DNA of 64,000 bases from Thermanaerosceptrum fracticalcis (GCF_000746025.2 NZ_CP045798.1:2094501-2158500), one strand, 5' to 3'; shown: positions 53,939 to 62,401, counted from the first letter of the stretch. The notes: generated by a model not told the origin, from the sequence alone. A program made the numbers and translations.

Positions 53939-56101
53939 TTAAAATAAGCGGCTTAACCTTAATAACATAACTGTTGCTTCAGCTCTACTGGCATTTTTTT
54001 GCGGATAAAACAAGAGTTGCCCTTCTAAGGGAATACCTTTCGTTATATTAGCACGCATAATCTTTTGAACGCTCTCCTTAGCCCAGCCTGCAATGCGTCC
54101 TTTGTCTGCAAACATCTCCAGGTCTAATGTTACGTGCCCGATTTTTTGCATATCCAACTTTGCATAGGTCATGGCATTTGCAATCATGACCGCCATTTGT
54201 TCCCGTGTAATAAATTCATTGGGCCTAAACTCTTCCGCACTATAACCACTGACGATTCCTGCCTGATAGGCCTTGGCAAGGCTCTCAAAATACCACTGGT
54301 CTGGCAACACATCTTTAAAAGTAATTGAGGCTTTATCCTCAAGTTTTAGTATTCTTACCAAGATTGCTGTAAATTCTGCCCTTGTGATATTTACTTCCGG
54401 TCTAAAGGCATGGTCCTCATATCCACTAACCAACCCCTTGCCCGCCATTTCCAAAATATCATTTTGAGCCCAATGACCTTGAGTATCTGTAAAATCTCGT
54501 ACGGGGCTTTCATTGGAAGTATCTTCGCTTTCACCGCCGGAATTATCCACCCCTCCCGCTCTACTCAAGATGGCATATTTACTAAAGTGGTTAGTGGTAA
54601 AAGTCAATGTTCTTTCCTCAACATTATGGCTGGCTTGCAGAGGCTGCACTTTAGACTCCTGTTCGTTAAGGTAAAAGGCATCCAGGGTTAAGTGTGATGT
54701 GTCCTGCCAGTATTTTTCCGGCACAGGCATTGTTACCTTAATAGCTTCACTATATTGGCTAAATTCTTCCTCTATCCCGTTATCAGAGACAATTATCTTA
54801 AATTCATAAATCTTATCAGCCAGTTTAAAGGAGGTACCTTCCACAAGTTTGTTAATATCCCCTGTACTCACTGCCTGGGCACTAAAACTCACCGTTGAGT
54901 TCCGGGGTACGTCCAGAATCTGGGGATTAAAAATGAACTTAACCCCGTTTAAGGATAATGCTACGGGTTTATTTGCTTCAATTAATCGCGCTAGTTGCGC
55001 TTCGGTAAGCTCAACCTTATCAGCACCAGTACTTGCCGTCAGGCTAATTTGTTCGTCAGCCTGGCTGATAGCTTGCTGTATCTGGTCATTGGAAAAGGTG
55101 CCCTGAGGTGCGGTAGTATCGTTGTTATCTGAGGAATCGTTACCTGTGTCATTAGAGGAATCGTCATCCGAGTCATCCGTTGGGACCATCTCTATAGGGT
55201 CCAAAGTAACATCCTCTTCACCTACTAGAATCTCTTCTGAGAGATATTCCTCATAACCAGGGGCCGACACTTTTAAAATATAATTTCCTGGGACGACCTT
55301 AATGGTAAAATTTATTTCCTGGCTTTCTGCGGTCAGGTTTAGAGGCATAGGATCCATGCTCATGTCTTTACCAGGCTGCACAAGAGAGATACTGACATTT
55401 ACACCCGGTTCCAGTCCTGTTATCACACCGGTTATTTGTTTAATATGCAGATCAGCAGTGACATCGCTATCCTCAACCTTTATGGGCATCATGGCCGCCG
55501 CGACACTGTTAATATTGACACAAAAAACGTAATCACCTGCAGGTACATCTATAAAACTGAATTCTACCACACCTTCTTCCAGGGTTACTTCCTGGAAAAT
55601 ATCCTCTCCGCGCATTAACATTAATTGTACCTGCTCGCTGTCCGCTATCCCGTAGATTTTTCCACTGACAATAAAGCCCAGTCCTTCCTCATTTTCCGTC
55701 ACTGTTTCTTGGGAATCACCATTTGCGGGCGTAAGGCTAACCTGCCCCTCATTACTACCAGTGTCGCCAATATCCGTCTCACTACCGGTGCCGTTGTCCC
55801 CGGTTGGAACGGGATCATTGGGACTTTCACCACTTTCATTGTTTGAATTGCTTACATCAGAAGTAACTTCATTCTCACTAGGGGCGCTACTATCACTTTT
55901 ACTGTTACTGTCATTAATGTCGGCAGGTACCTCTTCAGGGGCAGCATAGACTTCCTCCGTTACTGTGGTACTATGATCCGTATGGGTTTCATCAGCTAAA
56001 GCAGTATTCATACCACCAAAAGAGATCATATTTAACAGCATGAAAAATACTAAAGCCACAGAACTTAACTTCACGATAAACCTTGATTTAGCTAATTTCA
56101 C
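53939..56101 (-). CDS. S-layer-homology (SLH) domain surface protein
   Basis: 720 aa from a GTG at 56101 (GAGG 8 nt upstream), giving a proper signal peptide ending Thr-Ala-Leu-Ala-Asp. Residues about 45-135 are a Ser/Asp/Glu/Asn-rich linker. From 140 to 315 come two carboxypeptidase-regulatory-like beta domains (GKIYGIADSEQVQLML, PGNYILKVSAPGYEEYL). A second acidic linker and a domain of about 150 residues follow. Three SLH domains end the protein (about 540-720: FTDTQGHWAQNDILEMAGKG, FKDVLPDQWYFESLAKAY), anchoring it to cell-wall polymer. The target or enzymatic role is not visible. Confidence 0.88.
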   Translation of the reverse strand: MKLAKSRFIVKLSSVALVFFMLLNMISFGGMNTALADETHTDHSTTVTEEVYAAPEEVPADINDSNSKSDSSAPSENEVTSDVSNSNNESGESPNDPVPTGDNGTGSETDIGDTGSNEGQVSLTPANGDSQETVTENEEGLGFIVSGKIYGIADSEQVQLMLMRGEDIFQEVTLEEGVVEFSFIDVPAGDYVFCVNINSVAAAMMPIKVEDSDVTADLHIKQITGVITGLEPGVNVSISLVQPGKDMSMDPMPLNLTAESQEINFTIKVVPGNYILKVSAPGYEEYLSEEILVGEEDVTLDPIEMVPTDDSDDDSSNDTGNDSSDNNDTTAPQGTFSNDQIQQAISQADEQISLTASTGADKVELTEAQLARLIEANKPVALSLNGVKFIFNPQILDVPRNSTVSFSAQAVSTGDINKLVEGTSFKLADKIYEFKIIVSDNGIEEEFSQYSEAIKVTMPVPEKYWQDTSHLTLDAFYLNEQESKVQPLQASHNVEERTLTFTTNHFSKYAILSRAGGVDNSGGESEDTSNESPVRDFTDTQGHWAQNDILEMAGKGLVSGYEDHAFRPEVNITRAEFTAILVRILKLEDKASITFKDVLPDQWYFESLAKAYQAGIVSGYSAEEFRPNEFITREQMAVMIANAMTYAKLDMQKIGHVTLDLEMFADKGRIAGWAKESVQKIMRANITKGIPLEGQLLFYPQKNASRAEATVMLLRLSRLF

Positions 56102-56217
56102 CGTCTTAACCTCACTTAATTTAATTTTCAAAGAACACAAGTACTTAAACTTTCTAATCAATTTACATATATTTTAAAACCCTCTCCTTTCCTAGAGCAT
56201 TAATTATTGACATAGCT

Positions 56218-56271
56218 ATACTAACAGATAACTTTAACAAGCCTCTCGCAACAGTCTAACGTTTTTGTGAC
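56218..56271 (-). promoter_or_regulatory. Weak direct-repeat promoter candidate before the SLH gene
   Basis: Minus strand: GTCACAAAAAC then GTTAGACTGTT (56271-56250), 26 nt, then TAGTAT (56223-56218). The spacing fits the family but the repeats are poor. Confidence 0.3.
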
Positions 56272-56289
56272 AAAATTTACATGAACCTT

Positions 56290-56319
56290 ACCCCCCTATA
56301 CCGTGTCTTCCTCCTCGAA
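56290..56319 (+). promoter_or_regulatory. Candidate SigI-type promoter of the Met-rich secreted protein
   Basis: ACCCCCC (56290-56296), 19 bp, CGAA (56316-56319). A C-rich -35 and a CGAA -10 are features of SigI-dependent promoters. It lies 77 bp upstream of the GTG start at 56397 and close to sigI-rsgI. Confidence 0.45.
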
Positions 56320-56396
56320 AAAGTTAGTGAAGGCGCTGGAAGGTTCACTCCAGCCGTCATACCACAAATCACTAAAAACATAAGGAGGAGTATCAA

Positions 56397-56885
56397 GTGA
56401 ACAAAAACCGTATTTTCCTTACCGTAACCACTGTAGCCTTAGGTCTCTCTTTAGTAGGCATTGCCAATGCCAGCACCATGAAGGCTGCCTTCGTGGGTCA
56501 ACCCCCCGAAACTGTCCAGCAACGGGTGTATATGAACCAGAACCGGCCCCAAGACATGTTTACGCCAAAAAATGTAGATGCAGCCGCAGGTCTTTCCCAA
56601 GACACTACGTCTGCCGATTCATCCGCCAGTTCCCAGACCACTCAACTGTCGGATACTAACAAGCCTTTTGTGATGGGACCAGAGATGATGCAAGAAGGCA
56701 CCGCTTCTTACCAGCAAATGCTTGAAATCCACAAAAACAACCAGAAAGAAATGGCCGAATTCCACAAAAATATGCCTCAACATTCAATGGGACAGGGATT
56801 TGCCGGTATGCATAATGCCAGTGAAAAAGATGGTTCCAACAAATCCTTCCGTGGTCCTATGGGCAGAGGCATGATGGGTCGATAA
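56397..56885 (+). CDS. Secreted Met/Gln-rich protein
   Basis: 162 aa from a GTG with AAGGAGGAG upstream. Signal peptide of about 25 residues (ends Ile-Ala-Asn-Ala-Ser). The mature part has no known fold: a Gln/Pro/Met region, a Ser/Thr linker, a charged helix (YQQMLEIHKNNQKEMAEFHK) and a Gly/Met/Arg tail (GPMGRGMMGR). Met and His content suggests metal binding, as in the Gly/Met-rich protein at 19947, which has a similar tail. A possible SigI promoter precedes it. Confidence 0.7.
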   Translation: MNKNRIFLTVTTVALGLSLVGIANASTMKAAFVGQPPETVQQRVYMNQNRPQDMFTPKNVDAAAGLSQDTTSADSSASSQTTQLSDTNKPFVMGPEMMQEGTASYQQMLEIHKNNQKEMAEFHKNMPQHSMGQGFAGMHNASEKDGSNKSFRGPMGRGMMGR

Positions 56886-56926
56886 AAAAAAGCGGCGTCT
56901 AAAGACCGTTAAAGTCTTTAGACGCC
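56884..56926. terminator. Bidirectional terminator overlapping the 56899 stop
   Basis: Perfect 13-bp stem GGCGTCTAAAGAC / GTCTTTAGACGCC with a 7-nt loop. On the minus strand it is followed by GCTTTTTTTT, and the stem includes the end of the minus-strand gene at 56899. Confidence 0.88.
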
Positions 56927-57174
56927 TTATCTATTGATAGAGGGATTTTATCATCAACGAGCCGTTTCCTGTCAAAGCCCGCATCATCTTGTGTTTCATT
57001 ATATTTTCTTTTTTCTAAAGAAGGGAGCGTTCTTTTATCCACTGATTGGCCTTGTTTTAACCATTCTATCCAATAGATAATCACTCCGATAAGAAACATC
57101 AAAGGTATGGCCATAATTAAAATAAGCATGAAACTCTCGATAAACCCCCATATACCCACTCTATAACCGAGCAT
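56899..57174 (-). CDS. Small membrane protein of unknown function
   Basis: 91 aa from the ATG at 57174 (GGAGG 8 nt upstream). One long hydrophobic stretch (residues 8-37, FIESFMLILIMAIPLMFLIG) and a charged cytoplasmic tail. No family recognised. It follows the histidine kinase gene on the same strand, 79 bp downstream, and its stop codon lies in the terminator hairpin. Confidence 0.6.
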   Translation of the reverse strand: MLGYRVGIWGFIESFMLILIMAIPLMFLIGVIIYWIEWLKQGQSVDKRTLPSLEKRKYNETQDDAGFDRKRLVDDKIPLSIDKASKDFNGL

Positions 57175-57268
57175 TGTTTTTACCTCCAAGGCTATTGATT
57201 ATACCTCTTCAGTTTACCTTAAAGATTTCACAAAGCTGGTTATTTACTTTAAACTTTTCGTGATATTA

Positions 57269-58720
57269 TCACTTATCACAAGGAATGATAATGGTAAATA
57301 CGGTACCTTCACCAGGTTTGCTCTGCACTTCAATACATCCGCCATGGGCTTCAACTATTCTCTTAACAATGGCCAGGCCTAAACCGGTCCCCCCAGTAAC
57401 CCGTGTGCGGGATTTGTCTACTTTATAAAATCGCTCCCAAATCATCGGTAAATCATCCTTAGGGATTCCTTCACCCGTATCCCGCACTTCAATGAGAACA
57501 TTGTTTGCCTTCGTAGAAATAGTGACTAATACCTGCCCGCCTCCGGGAGTGTGACGTAGAGCATTATCAATGAGGTTGATTAGTACCTGTTTTATCCTGT
57601 CTTTGTTACAGAAAACCAGTGGTATTCGTTTATCTATCTTAAATGATAGATCAATACCTTTTTCTTCTACCAGGGTGCAAAATTTACTCTGTAAAGATTC
57701 AGCAATTACTCTTAAATCTACATATTCTTTCTCAAAGTCGTCATATCCCTCTTCCATTTTCTTAAGATCTAATACTTCGGTTACTAAACGTCTTAATCGT
57801 TGGACCTCTTCACTTATGTTGTTCAAATATTGTTTTTTTTCGTTTTCATCAACGGCAAGGTTATCCTGCAAAGCTTCCGTAAAAGCCTGAATAATGCTAA
57901 GTGGCGTTTTCATTTCGTGGGACAGATTGGTGACAAACTCCCGGCGTGTACGGTCAAGCCTCTCCAATTGAGCCAGTTTCTCCTGGAGTTGGGCAGAAAG
58001 GGTATTCAAGGAGTTGGCCAGCAAGCTTATTTCGTCATTTGACTTTACTGTTACGCGACGGGAAAAATCCCCACTGGCCATAGCCAAAGCAGTTTTACTC
58101 ATATCCAATAGGGGTTGGGAGATTCTCTTTGAGAAAAGCAGGCTTAAAATAGTGGCCAATACTATACCACCCACCCCTGTATAAACTGTGATGATTTTTA
58201 GGGTGGCCAGTTGTCCTGCCAATGGATTGAGGGGTGCATGGATGATTACTGCCCCAATCCTGCTTTCGGTATCATCCACAGGGACAGCTACGGAAAGAAC
58301 ATCTGTGTCAAAATAGTCATTCCTGCCTTTATGAATAACCATCTCGCCTTGGAATAGTTTTTCCATATCCTTTTCGGTCAAGGGACTATGATGGGGATTA
58401 TTTGCATCCATTAACAAATCTTTGGCACTCTTTCCCCAACCCTCACAGGATTGCACAATGTTTTTTTTGTCAATGATCATGATATTACCATCGATTATAT
58501 TGGAGATGGTATCCAATTTTGAATCGAGAAGCTCAGGATTGTCTGCTATTTGGGTAAGATTAATAATCTTTTTCCCTATGGCCACAAGTTGCTGGGATTG
58601 TTGATGATAGTATATCTTTTCAATAAAACTTGTCTGAATAGCTCCTGAAATACCCATGACAAGTAAGGTCAGAACAGAGATTATAATCCAAAGTTTTGTT
58701 ACTATGCTGTTGAATTTCAT
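57269..58720 (-). CDS. Membrane sensor histidine kinase
   Basis: 483 aa from the ATG at 58720 (GGAGG 5 nt upstream). Helix at about 8-28, extracellular sensor of about 130 residues, helix near 163-185, HAMP domain (SKRISQPLLDMSKTALAMASGDF), dimerisation domain with the phosphorylated His in FVTNLSHEMKTPLSIIQ, and ATPase domain with N box LINLIDNALRHTP, DTGEGIPKDDL and GGTGLGLAIV. No response regulator gene is adjacent. It lies downstream of the PspA-like genes whose promoter carries the direct repeats. The OmpR-type regulator at 41134, also unpaired, is a possible partner. Confidence 0.94.
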   Translation of the reverse strand: MKFNSIVTKLWIIISVLTLLVMGISGAIQTSFIEKIYYHQQSQQLVAIGKKIINLTQIADNPELLDSKLDTISNIIDGNIMIIDKKNIVQSCEGWGKSAKDLLMDANNPHHSPLTEKDMEKLFQGEMVIHKGRNDYFDTDVLSVAVPVDDTESRIGAVIIHAPLNPLAGQLATLKIITVYTGVGGIVLATILSLLFSKRISQPLLDMSKTALAMASGDFSRRVTVKSNDEISLLANSLNTLSAQLQEKLAQLERLDRTRREFVTNLSHEMKTPLSIIQAFTEALQDNLAVDENEKKQYLNNISEEVQRLRRLVTEVLDLKKMEEGYDDFEKEYVDLRVIAESLQSKFCTLVEEKGIDLSFKIDKRIPLVFCNKDRIKQVLINLIDNALRHTPGGGQVLVTISTKANNVLIEVRDTGEGIPKDDLPMIWERFYKVDKSRTRVTGGTGLGLAIVKRIVEAHGGCIEVQSKPGEGTVFTIIIPCDK

Positions 58721-58753
58721 TTTACCCTCCAAAACCTCTGTCTTAAATCAAAG

Positions 58754-58783
58754 AGAAAAATTGGCGGACATCCGCCAATTTTT
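58754..58783 (-). terminator. Terminator between the coiled-coil gene and the kinase gene
   Basis: Minus strand perfect stem AAAAATTGGCGGA / TCCGCCAATTTTT with a 2-nt loop, ending in a T tract, partly inside the stop region of the upstream gene. Some read-through would be needed for the kinase to share the pspA promoter. Confidence 0.75.
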
Positions 58784-59447
58784 AGAGATTATTTACCATG
58801 TCTTCAAGCTCATTTAATCTTTGCCGTTGCGCGGCCACCTTTTGTTCAGCGATTTTAGTTTCCAGTTTGGTTTCCAATTCCTTTAGCTGCTCAAGGGTCT
58901 TATGAATCTCTTGGATTTTGACTTCGATATCAGCAGCTTGTTCCGCAAAGTCCTGTCGTTTTTCCAGGTGGGCCCTGGCTGCTCTTTCATCTGTGCTGAT
59001 CATTTCTTTGGCCAGCAATTCTTCCTGCTCCATCTTTTTTCTTAGTTCAGCTTGCGCATTCCGCAAATTCTGCAAGATGAGTAAAGTTTCTTCCCGCGCC
59101 TTGTGCAATTCCATTTTTTTGTTCTCAAAGAGAACGGACTTATCCTCCCTGGAAACCTTCGAGTCCCTTGATGAGCTTACTCTTTCTTTTAGGGATTGAC
59201 GTAACTCCCATAAATCATCCAGGGTAAACCTGCCCTTCTTTAATTGTTCCAGGTACTCATCGTACATGCCAGAAGTAATCATGCCACTGGCATACATTTT
59301 TTGCAGTTCCTTTTTTATTAAACGATAATCTGAGGACCTGTCCTCAAACTCTTCATTCCGTCTATATCGTCCAGGTTCAGGGAAAAACATACCTCCGCCA
59401 CAACCAAAAAGAGGGAATCCTCCCCAACCTCTACCACCGCATCCCAT
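58782..59447 (-). CDS. PspA-associated coiled-coil protein with Gly/Cys-rich N-terminus
   Basis: 221 aa. The N-terminus is MGCGGRGWGGFPLFGCGGGM. A short-helix module follows (residues 40-85, KKELQKMYASGMITSGMYDEYLEQLKKGRFTLDDL, like SHOCT pairs). Then comes a coiled coil to the end (about 100-220) whose spacing ERAARAHLEKRQDFAEQAADIE resembles PspA/IM30. Directly downstream of the PspA-like gene by 13 bp. Probably a co-assembling or regulatory partner; the Cys/Gly start is unusual. Confidence 0.65.
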   Translation of the reverse strand: MGCGGRGWGGFPLFGCGGGMFFPEPGRYRRNEEFEDRSSDYRLIKKELQKMYASGMITSGMYDEYLEQLKKGRFTLDDLWELRQSLKERVSSSRDSKVSREDKSVLFENKKMELHKAREETLLILQNLRNAQAELRKKMEQEELLAKEMISTDERAARAHLEKRQDFAEQAADIEVKIQEIHKTLEQLKELETKLETKIAEQKVAAQRQRLNELEDMVNNL

Positions 59448-59460
59448 CCTCTTAAACCTC

Positions 59461-60168
59461 CTAACTTTTATTAGCCATTTGAGCTTTTAACCTCTTAAGA
59501 TCCTCTTCCACAGCAGCGTCCTTACTTAATTTGGCTAAACGCTGTTCAACATCGTTTTCCTGAAGGGGCAAGATTTCTTCCACAACCCCCTCTTCCAGAA
59601 GGTGATCAATAGCCTGTACCCTGGCTTCTGTATGTTTGATTTTAGCTTCCGCCCTTTCTACGATCTCTGCCACGTTTTGAGATTCCTTACCCAGAGAAGT
59701 TAAAATTTCTTTTACCTTTAATTGGGCTTGGGAAGCATCATATACAGCTTTAAGCTCTTCTTTTTTTGCACGGAACAGTTCAATCTTATGCCGCATTTCC
59801 TTTTGGTTTTTCGTGATAATAGTCAATTTTTCTTCTAGTGCCGTAATTTGTTTAGTGAGAACTTGTGTCCTTTCTTCTTCCTGATGTTTTTTATTCAACG
59901 CTTCCCGGGCTAATTCTTCCTGCCCCATTGTTAACGCTTTCTGGGCTAATTCCTCATAATTCTTAGCATTAGCCAGGTTAGAATCCCGCTGTATTTCCAG
60001 TTTCCGTTTGGCAGTGGCAACTTCCACGGTATGTCTGGTCATATCCTTTAAACTTTGTTCCATCTGGCTAATACTGTAATCAAGCATTTCCTTCGGGTTC
60101 TCCACCGCATCTAAGCCTTTCTCCATTTTGGCTCCTAAAATTGCCTTAATTCTGGTTAACAATCCCAC
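59461..60168 (-). CDS. pspA: PspA/IM30-family membrane-stress protein
   Basis: 235 aa from the GTG at 60168 (GGGG 8 nt upstream). Starts GLLTRIKAILGAKMEKGLDAVENPKEMLDY, the PspA amphipathic helix and first coiled segment. A long coiled coil covers the rest (KKHQEEERTQVLTKQITALEEKL). PspA-type proteins polymerise on damaged inner membranes. Promoter with direct repeats at 60201-60254. Confidence 0.88.
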   Translation of the reverse strand: MGLLTRIKAILGAKMEKGLDAVENPKEMLDYSISQMEQSLKDMTRHTVEVATAKRKLEIQRDSNLANAKNYEELAQKALTMGQEELAREALNKKHQEEERTQVLTKQITALEEKLTIITKNQKEMRHKIELFRAKKEELKAVYDASQAQLKVKEILTSLGKESQNVAEIVERAEAKIKHTEARVQAIDHLLEEGVVEEILPLQENDVEQRLAKLSKDAAVEEDLKRLKAQMANKS

Positions 60169-60200
60169 ACAACTCACCCCTTAAAATTTGTACTAAATTT

Positions 60201-60254
60201 ATCTTACCTGAAAGTTTTGAATTAACTTTGAAGCAATTGTGTATATTTAATGAA
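60201..60254 (-). promoter_or_regulatory. Direct-repeat promoter of the pspA-like operon
   Basis: Minus strand: TTCATTAAATA, TACACAATTGC, then TTCAAAGTTAA and TTCAAAACTTT, four 11-nt units in a row (60254-60211), followed 4 nt later by -10 TAAGAT (60206-60201). The clearest four-repeat case. Confidence 0.85.
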
Positions 60255-60302
60255 CTTTTTAACAAAGGACAAAAACCTCTAAACACAGTAGAGTCAGAAA
60301 AG

Positions 60303-60330
60303 AAAAAAACGCAGGCATCAAGGGCCTGCG
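60303..60330 (-). terminator. Terminator after the SHOCT gene
   Basis: Minus strand stem CGCAGGC / GCCTGCG followed by TTTTTTT. Confidence 0.85.
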
Positions 60331-60333
60331 GCA

Positions 60334-60570
60334 TTAGCTGAGAAGAACTTGTTTTCTTTCATTGTACTCTTCCAGAGAAATTTCCCCCGCGGCATAACGT
60401 ATCTTCAACTGCTCAAGAGCAACATTGCCAGGGGTGTTTTTTTCTGTTTTTTTATTGTGGAACAACTGGATTAAACCATAACCTGCCAGGAAAATACCTG
60501 CGATGATAACACCCCACCACAGCAACATGAAAAACCACATACCAAAACTCATCATTCCATAACCCATCAT
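60334..60570 (-). CDS. SHOCT-domain small membrane protein
   Basis: 78 aa from the ATG at 60570 (GGAGG 9 nt upstream). Met-rich start (MMGYGMMSFGMW), one helix (residues 12-36), and a C-terminal SHOCT motif (ALEQLKIRYAAGEISLEEYNERKQVL). SHOCT motifs mediate oligomerisation in many bacterial proteins. A single-gene unit with its own direct-repeat promoter and terminator. Confidence 0.85.
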   Translation of the reverse strand: MMGYGMMSFGMWFFMLLWWGVIIAGIFLAGYGLIQLFHNKKTEKNTPGNVALEQLKIRYAAGEISLEEYNERKQVLLS

Positions 60571-60621
60571 GTTTATCATCCTCCAATAAAAGCGTTAAAT
60601 TCTTTTTGACCTGTTAAGGCT

Positions 60622-60675
60622 ATTATACAAAGGCTTTGTGTTAGACCTTTGACTAAATTGTGTAGAAACTATGAA
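60622..60675 (-). promoter_or_regulatory. Direct-repeat promoter of the SHOCT gene
   Basis: Minus strand: TTCATAGTTTC, TACACAATTTA (60675-60654), third unit GTCAAAGGTCT, fourth AACACAAAGCC, then 4 nt and -10 TATAAT (60627-60622). Confidence 0.85.
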
Positions 60676-60770
60676 CTTTATAGTGAAAATTTATTTTGCA
60701 TCATATTGCATCCTGTATTTTGCTTTACTCATATGGAAATTTTTTAGTTATCTTGATATACAATTAAAAG

Positions 60771-60812
60771 AGAAAACCTTTAGTATCATTAACAACTAAG
60801 GGTTTCTTTTTT
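60771..60812 (-). terminator. Terminator after the TauE/SafE gene
   Basis: Minus strand: imperfect stem AGAAACCCTTAGT / ACTAAAGGTTTTCT with a 10-nt loop, followed by a T-rich stretch. Confidence 0.65.
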
Positions 60813-60834
60813 ATCCCCCAGTACTGATAAGCTT

Positions 60835-61608
60835 TCAATATATAAGGTTAAGCCACATTTTCACCGCGGAAGTGCTTATGAGCAGGGCCAGTAATACTTT
60901 AAGAATTTTTACGGGAACGATTTTGCTCACTTTTCCTCCCAGGTAAGCCCCGGGAAGAGCTCCTATGATGATGGCAAATGCTAAATCCCAGGGAATTTGA
61001 CCTGTCAAGGCCTTACCAATAAAACCTGAGAGAGCTGAAAAAAAGACTATACCTAGTGAACTGCCGATAGTTATTCTCAGGGGTATCTTCAAAAGATACA
61101 GCATAATGGGAACTAAGAGAAAGGCGCCTCCGGCTCCTATCAGTCCCGACAGCACCCCGATGATTGCGGCACAGGTTACTGAAAGTGGTCTATTAATCAT
61201 TACTTCCTGGTTTTCACCAGCTTCTTTCCTGGGAATAAACATTACCACTGCAGCTAATAAGGCTAAAGCAGCAAACACAAATTGTAAAACTTCCTCAGAT
61301 ACATATTTGGCTCCCAACCCACCTGCAAAAGAGCCGATAGCTATACTTGTCCCCATCCAGACTACCAAGGACCTGTTAAAAAGGTTATGAGACTTATGTA
61401 CCCAGGCCGCTGTCCCTGCAGCCACCAGTACCTGGACAATGGTTACCCCTGCGACAGCTTGCAGGCTTAATTTTTCCAGCCCCAGTATAGGCGGCACGTA
61501 GTAAAGCAAAGGTATCATGATCACCGCACCGCCTATACCGGCCAGCCCTGCGATAAAGGCTCCTGCCATGCCCAGCATGGACACTACGAGAACCAGATTA
61601 CTTGTCAT
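60835..61608 (-). CDS. TauE/SafE-family permease
   Basis: 257 aa, eight helices. Typical motif GLAGIGGAVIMIPLLYYV in the first helix pair and GLIGAGGAFLLVPIML in the second repeat. Family members export sulfite, sulfoacetate or related anions. The start at 61608 is chosen over a TTG 18 nt earlier that encodes the GGGAG site. Translated just after a rhodanese gene, so sulfur oxyanion or thiosulfate-related export is plausible. Confidence 0.9.
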   Translation of the reverse strand: MTSNLVLVVSMLGMAGAFIAGLAGIGGAVIMIPLLYYVPPILGLEKLSLQAVAGVTIVQVLVAAGTAAWVHKSHNLFNRSLVVWMGTSIAIGSFAGGLGAKYVSEEVLQFVFAALALLAAVVMFIPRKEAGENQEVMINRPLSVTCAAIIGVLSGLIGAGGAFLLVPIMLYLLKIPLRITIGSSLGIVFFSALSGFIGKALTGQIPWDLAFAIIIGALPGAYLGGKVSKIVPVKILKVLLALLISTSAVKMWLNLIY

Positions 61609-61629
61609 AATCGTTACTTCTCCCAAACC

Positions 61630-62004
61630 TTAAGCTGCCAGCCTGGTCCTTTCAACTTCTCCGCCGATATCAATATAACCCTCAATCCCGTCTCTTAACG
61701 TCCAGGTCTGGTATCCCAGCAGGTTTAATAAGGAACTGGTTTGGGCGGCAGTAAATCCGGTATTACAGATGAGGATTATCTTTTGGTCTTTCGGTATTCT
61801 CTCCAAATTAGCGCCAATTTCCCTAAAGGGAATGTTAATGGACCCGGCTATTCTGAAAGCATTAAATTTTTCCCGTTCCCTGATGTCCAAAAGTATGTAA
61901 CCTTTCAGTTGCCCCTTAATATTCATTTCTTCAAACTTGACTAAATCAATACCGTACTTATCCTGGGGAATTCCTTGAAAATACTCCTTAACTAAATTCA
62001 TCAT
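61630..62004 (-). CDS. Single-domain rhodanese
   Basis: 124 aa rhodanese-like domain. LLDIREREKFNAFRIAGSINIPF is the CH2-A type segment. The active Cys is in IILICNTGFTAAQTSSLL. It transfers sulfane sulfur to thiol acceptors. Probably one operon with the TauE/SafE permease (21-bp gap). Start ATG behind AAAGGAG. Confidence 0.9.
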   Translation of the reverse strand: MMNLVKEYFQGIPQDKYGIDLVKFEEMNIKGQLKGYILLDIREREKFNAFRIAGSINIPFREIGANLERIPKDQKIILICNTGFTAAQTSSLLNLLGYQTWTLRDGIEGYIDIGGEVERTRLAA

Positions 62005-62226
62005 CTCGATCCTCTCCTTTGTTTTAGTGTTTTAAGTTGTTCTCATTATAAAAACTAAATTTGTCCATTCTAGGAAGCAGGAAAGGATAATTATTTAACA
62101 ATTTATGACCATAGTACAAGAAAATTATGTCTAAAGTATGATGACGTTTTCCTGGTAAAAAAATTTCTAAATATGTATTAGTTATCTTAGTAATGCACAC
62201 ACTAACCTACGGAGGTGATAATTAAA

Positions 62227-62385
62227 ATGACAGCTCCCAAAATGCAGGTAAAATGCGGTGTAGACAACTGCCATTTCTGGAAAAATCAATACTGTACCGC
62301 TGAAGCCTTAGAAGTTAATACCCAAGGTGACGGCAGAGCACAAACCAGTGACGGAACCTGCTGCACCACTTTTAAACCAAGGTAA
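62227..62385 (+). CDS. DUF1540 small Cys-rich protein
   Basis: 52 aa from an ATG preceded by GGAGGTG. It has VKCGVDNCHFWKNQYCTAEALEV and a C-terminal TCCTTFKP, the DUF1540 pattern of paired cysteines around a CxxxxxCxA core. Probably binds a metal; the family is common in Clostridia and of unknown role. Single gene, followed by a very strong terminator. Confidence 0.88.
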   Translation: MTAPKMQVKCGVDNCHFWKNQYCTAEALEVNTQGDGRAQTSDGTCCTTFKPR

Positions 62386-62401
62386 AGATAAGAATGGCTA
62401 C

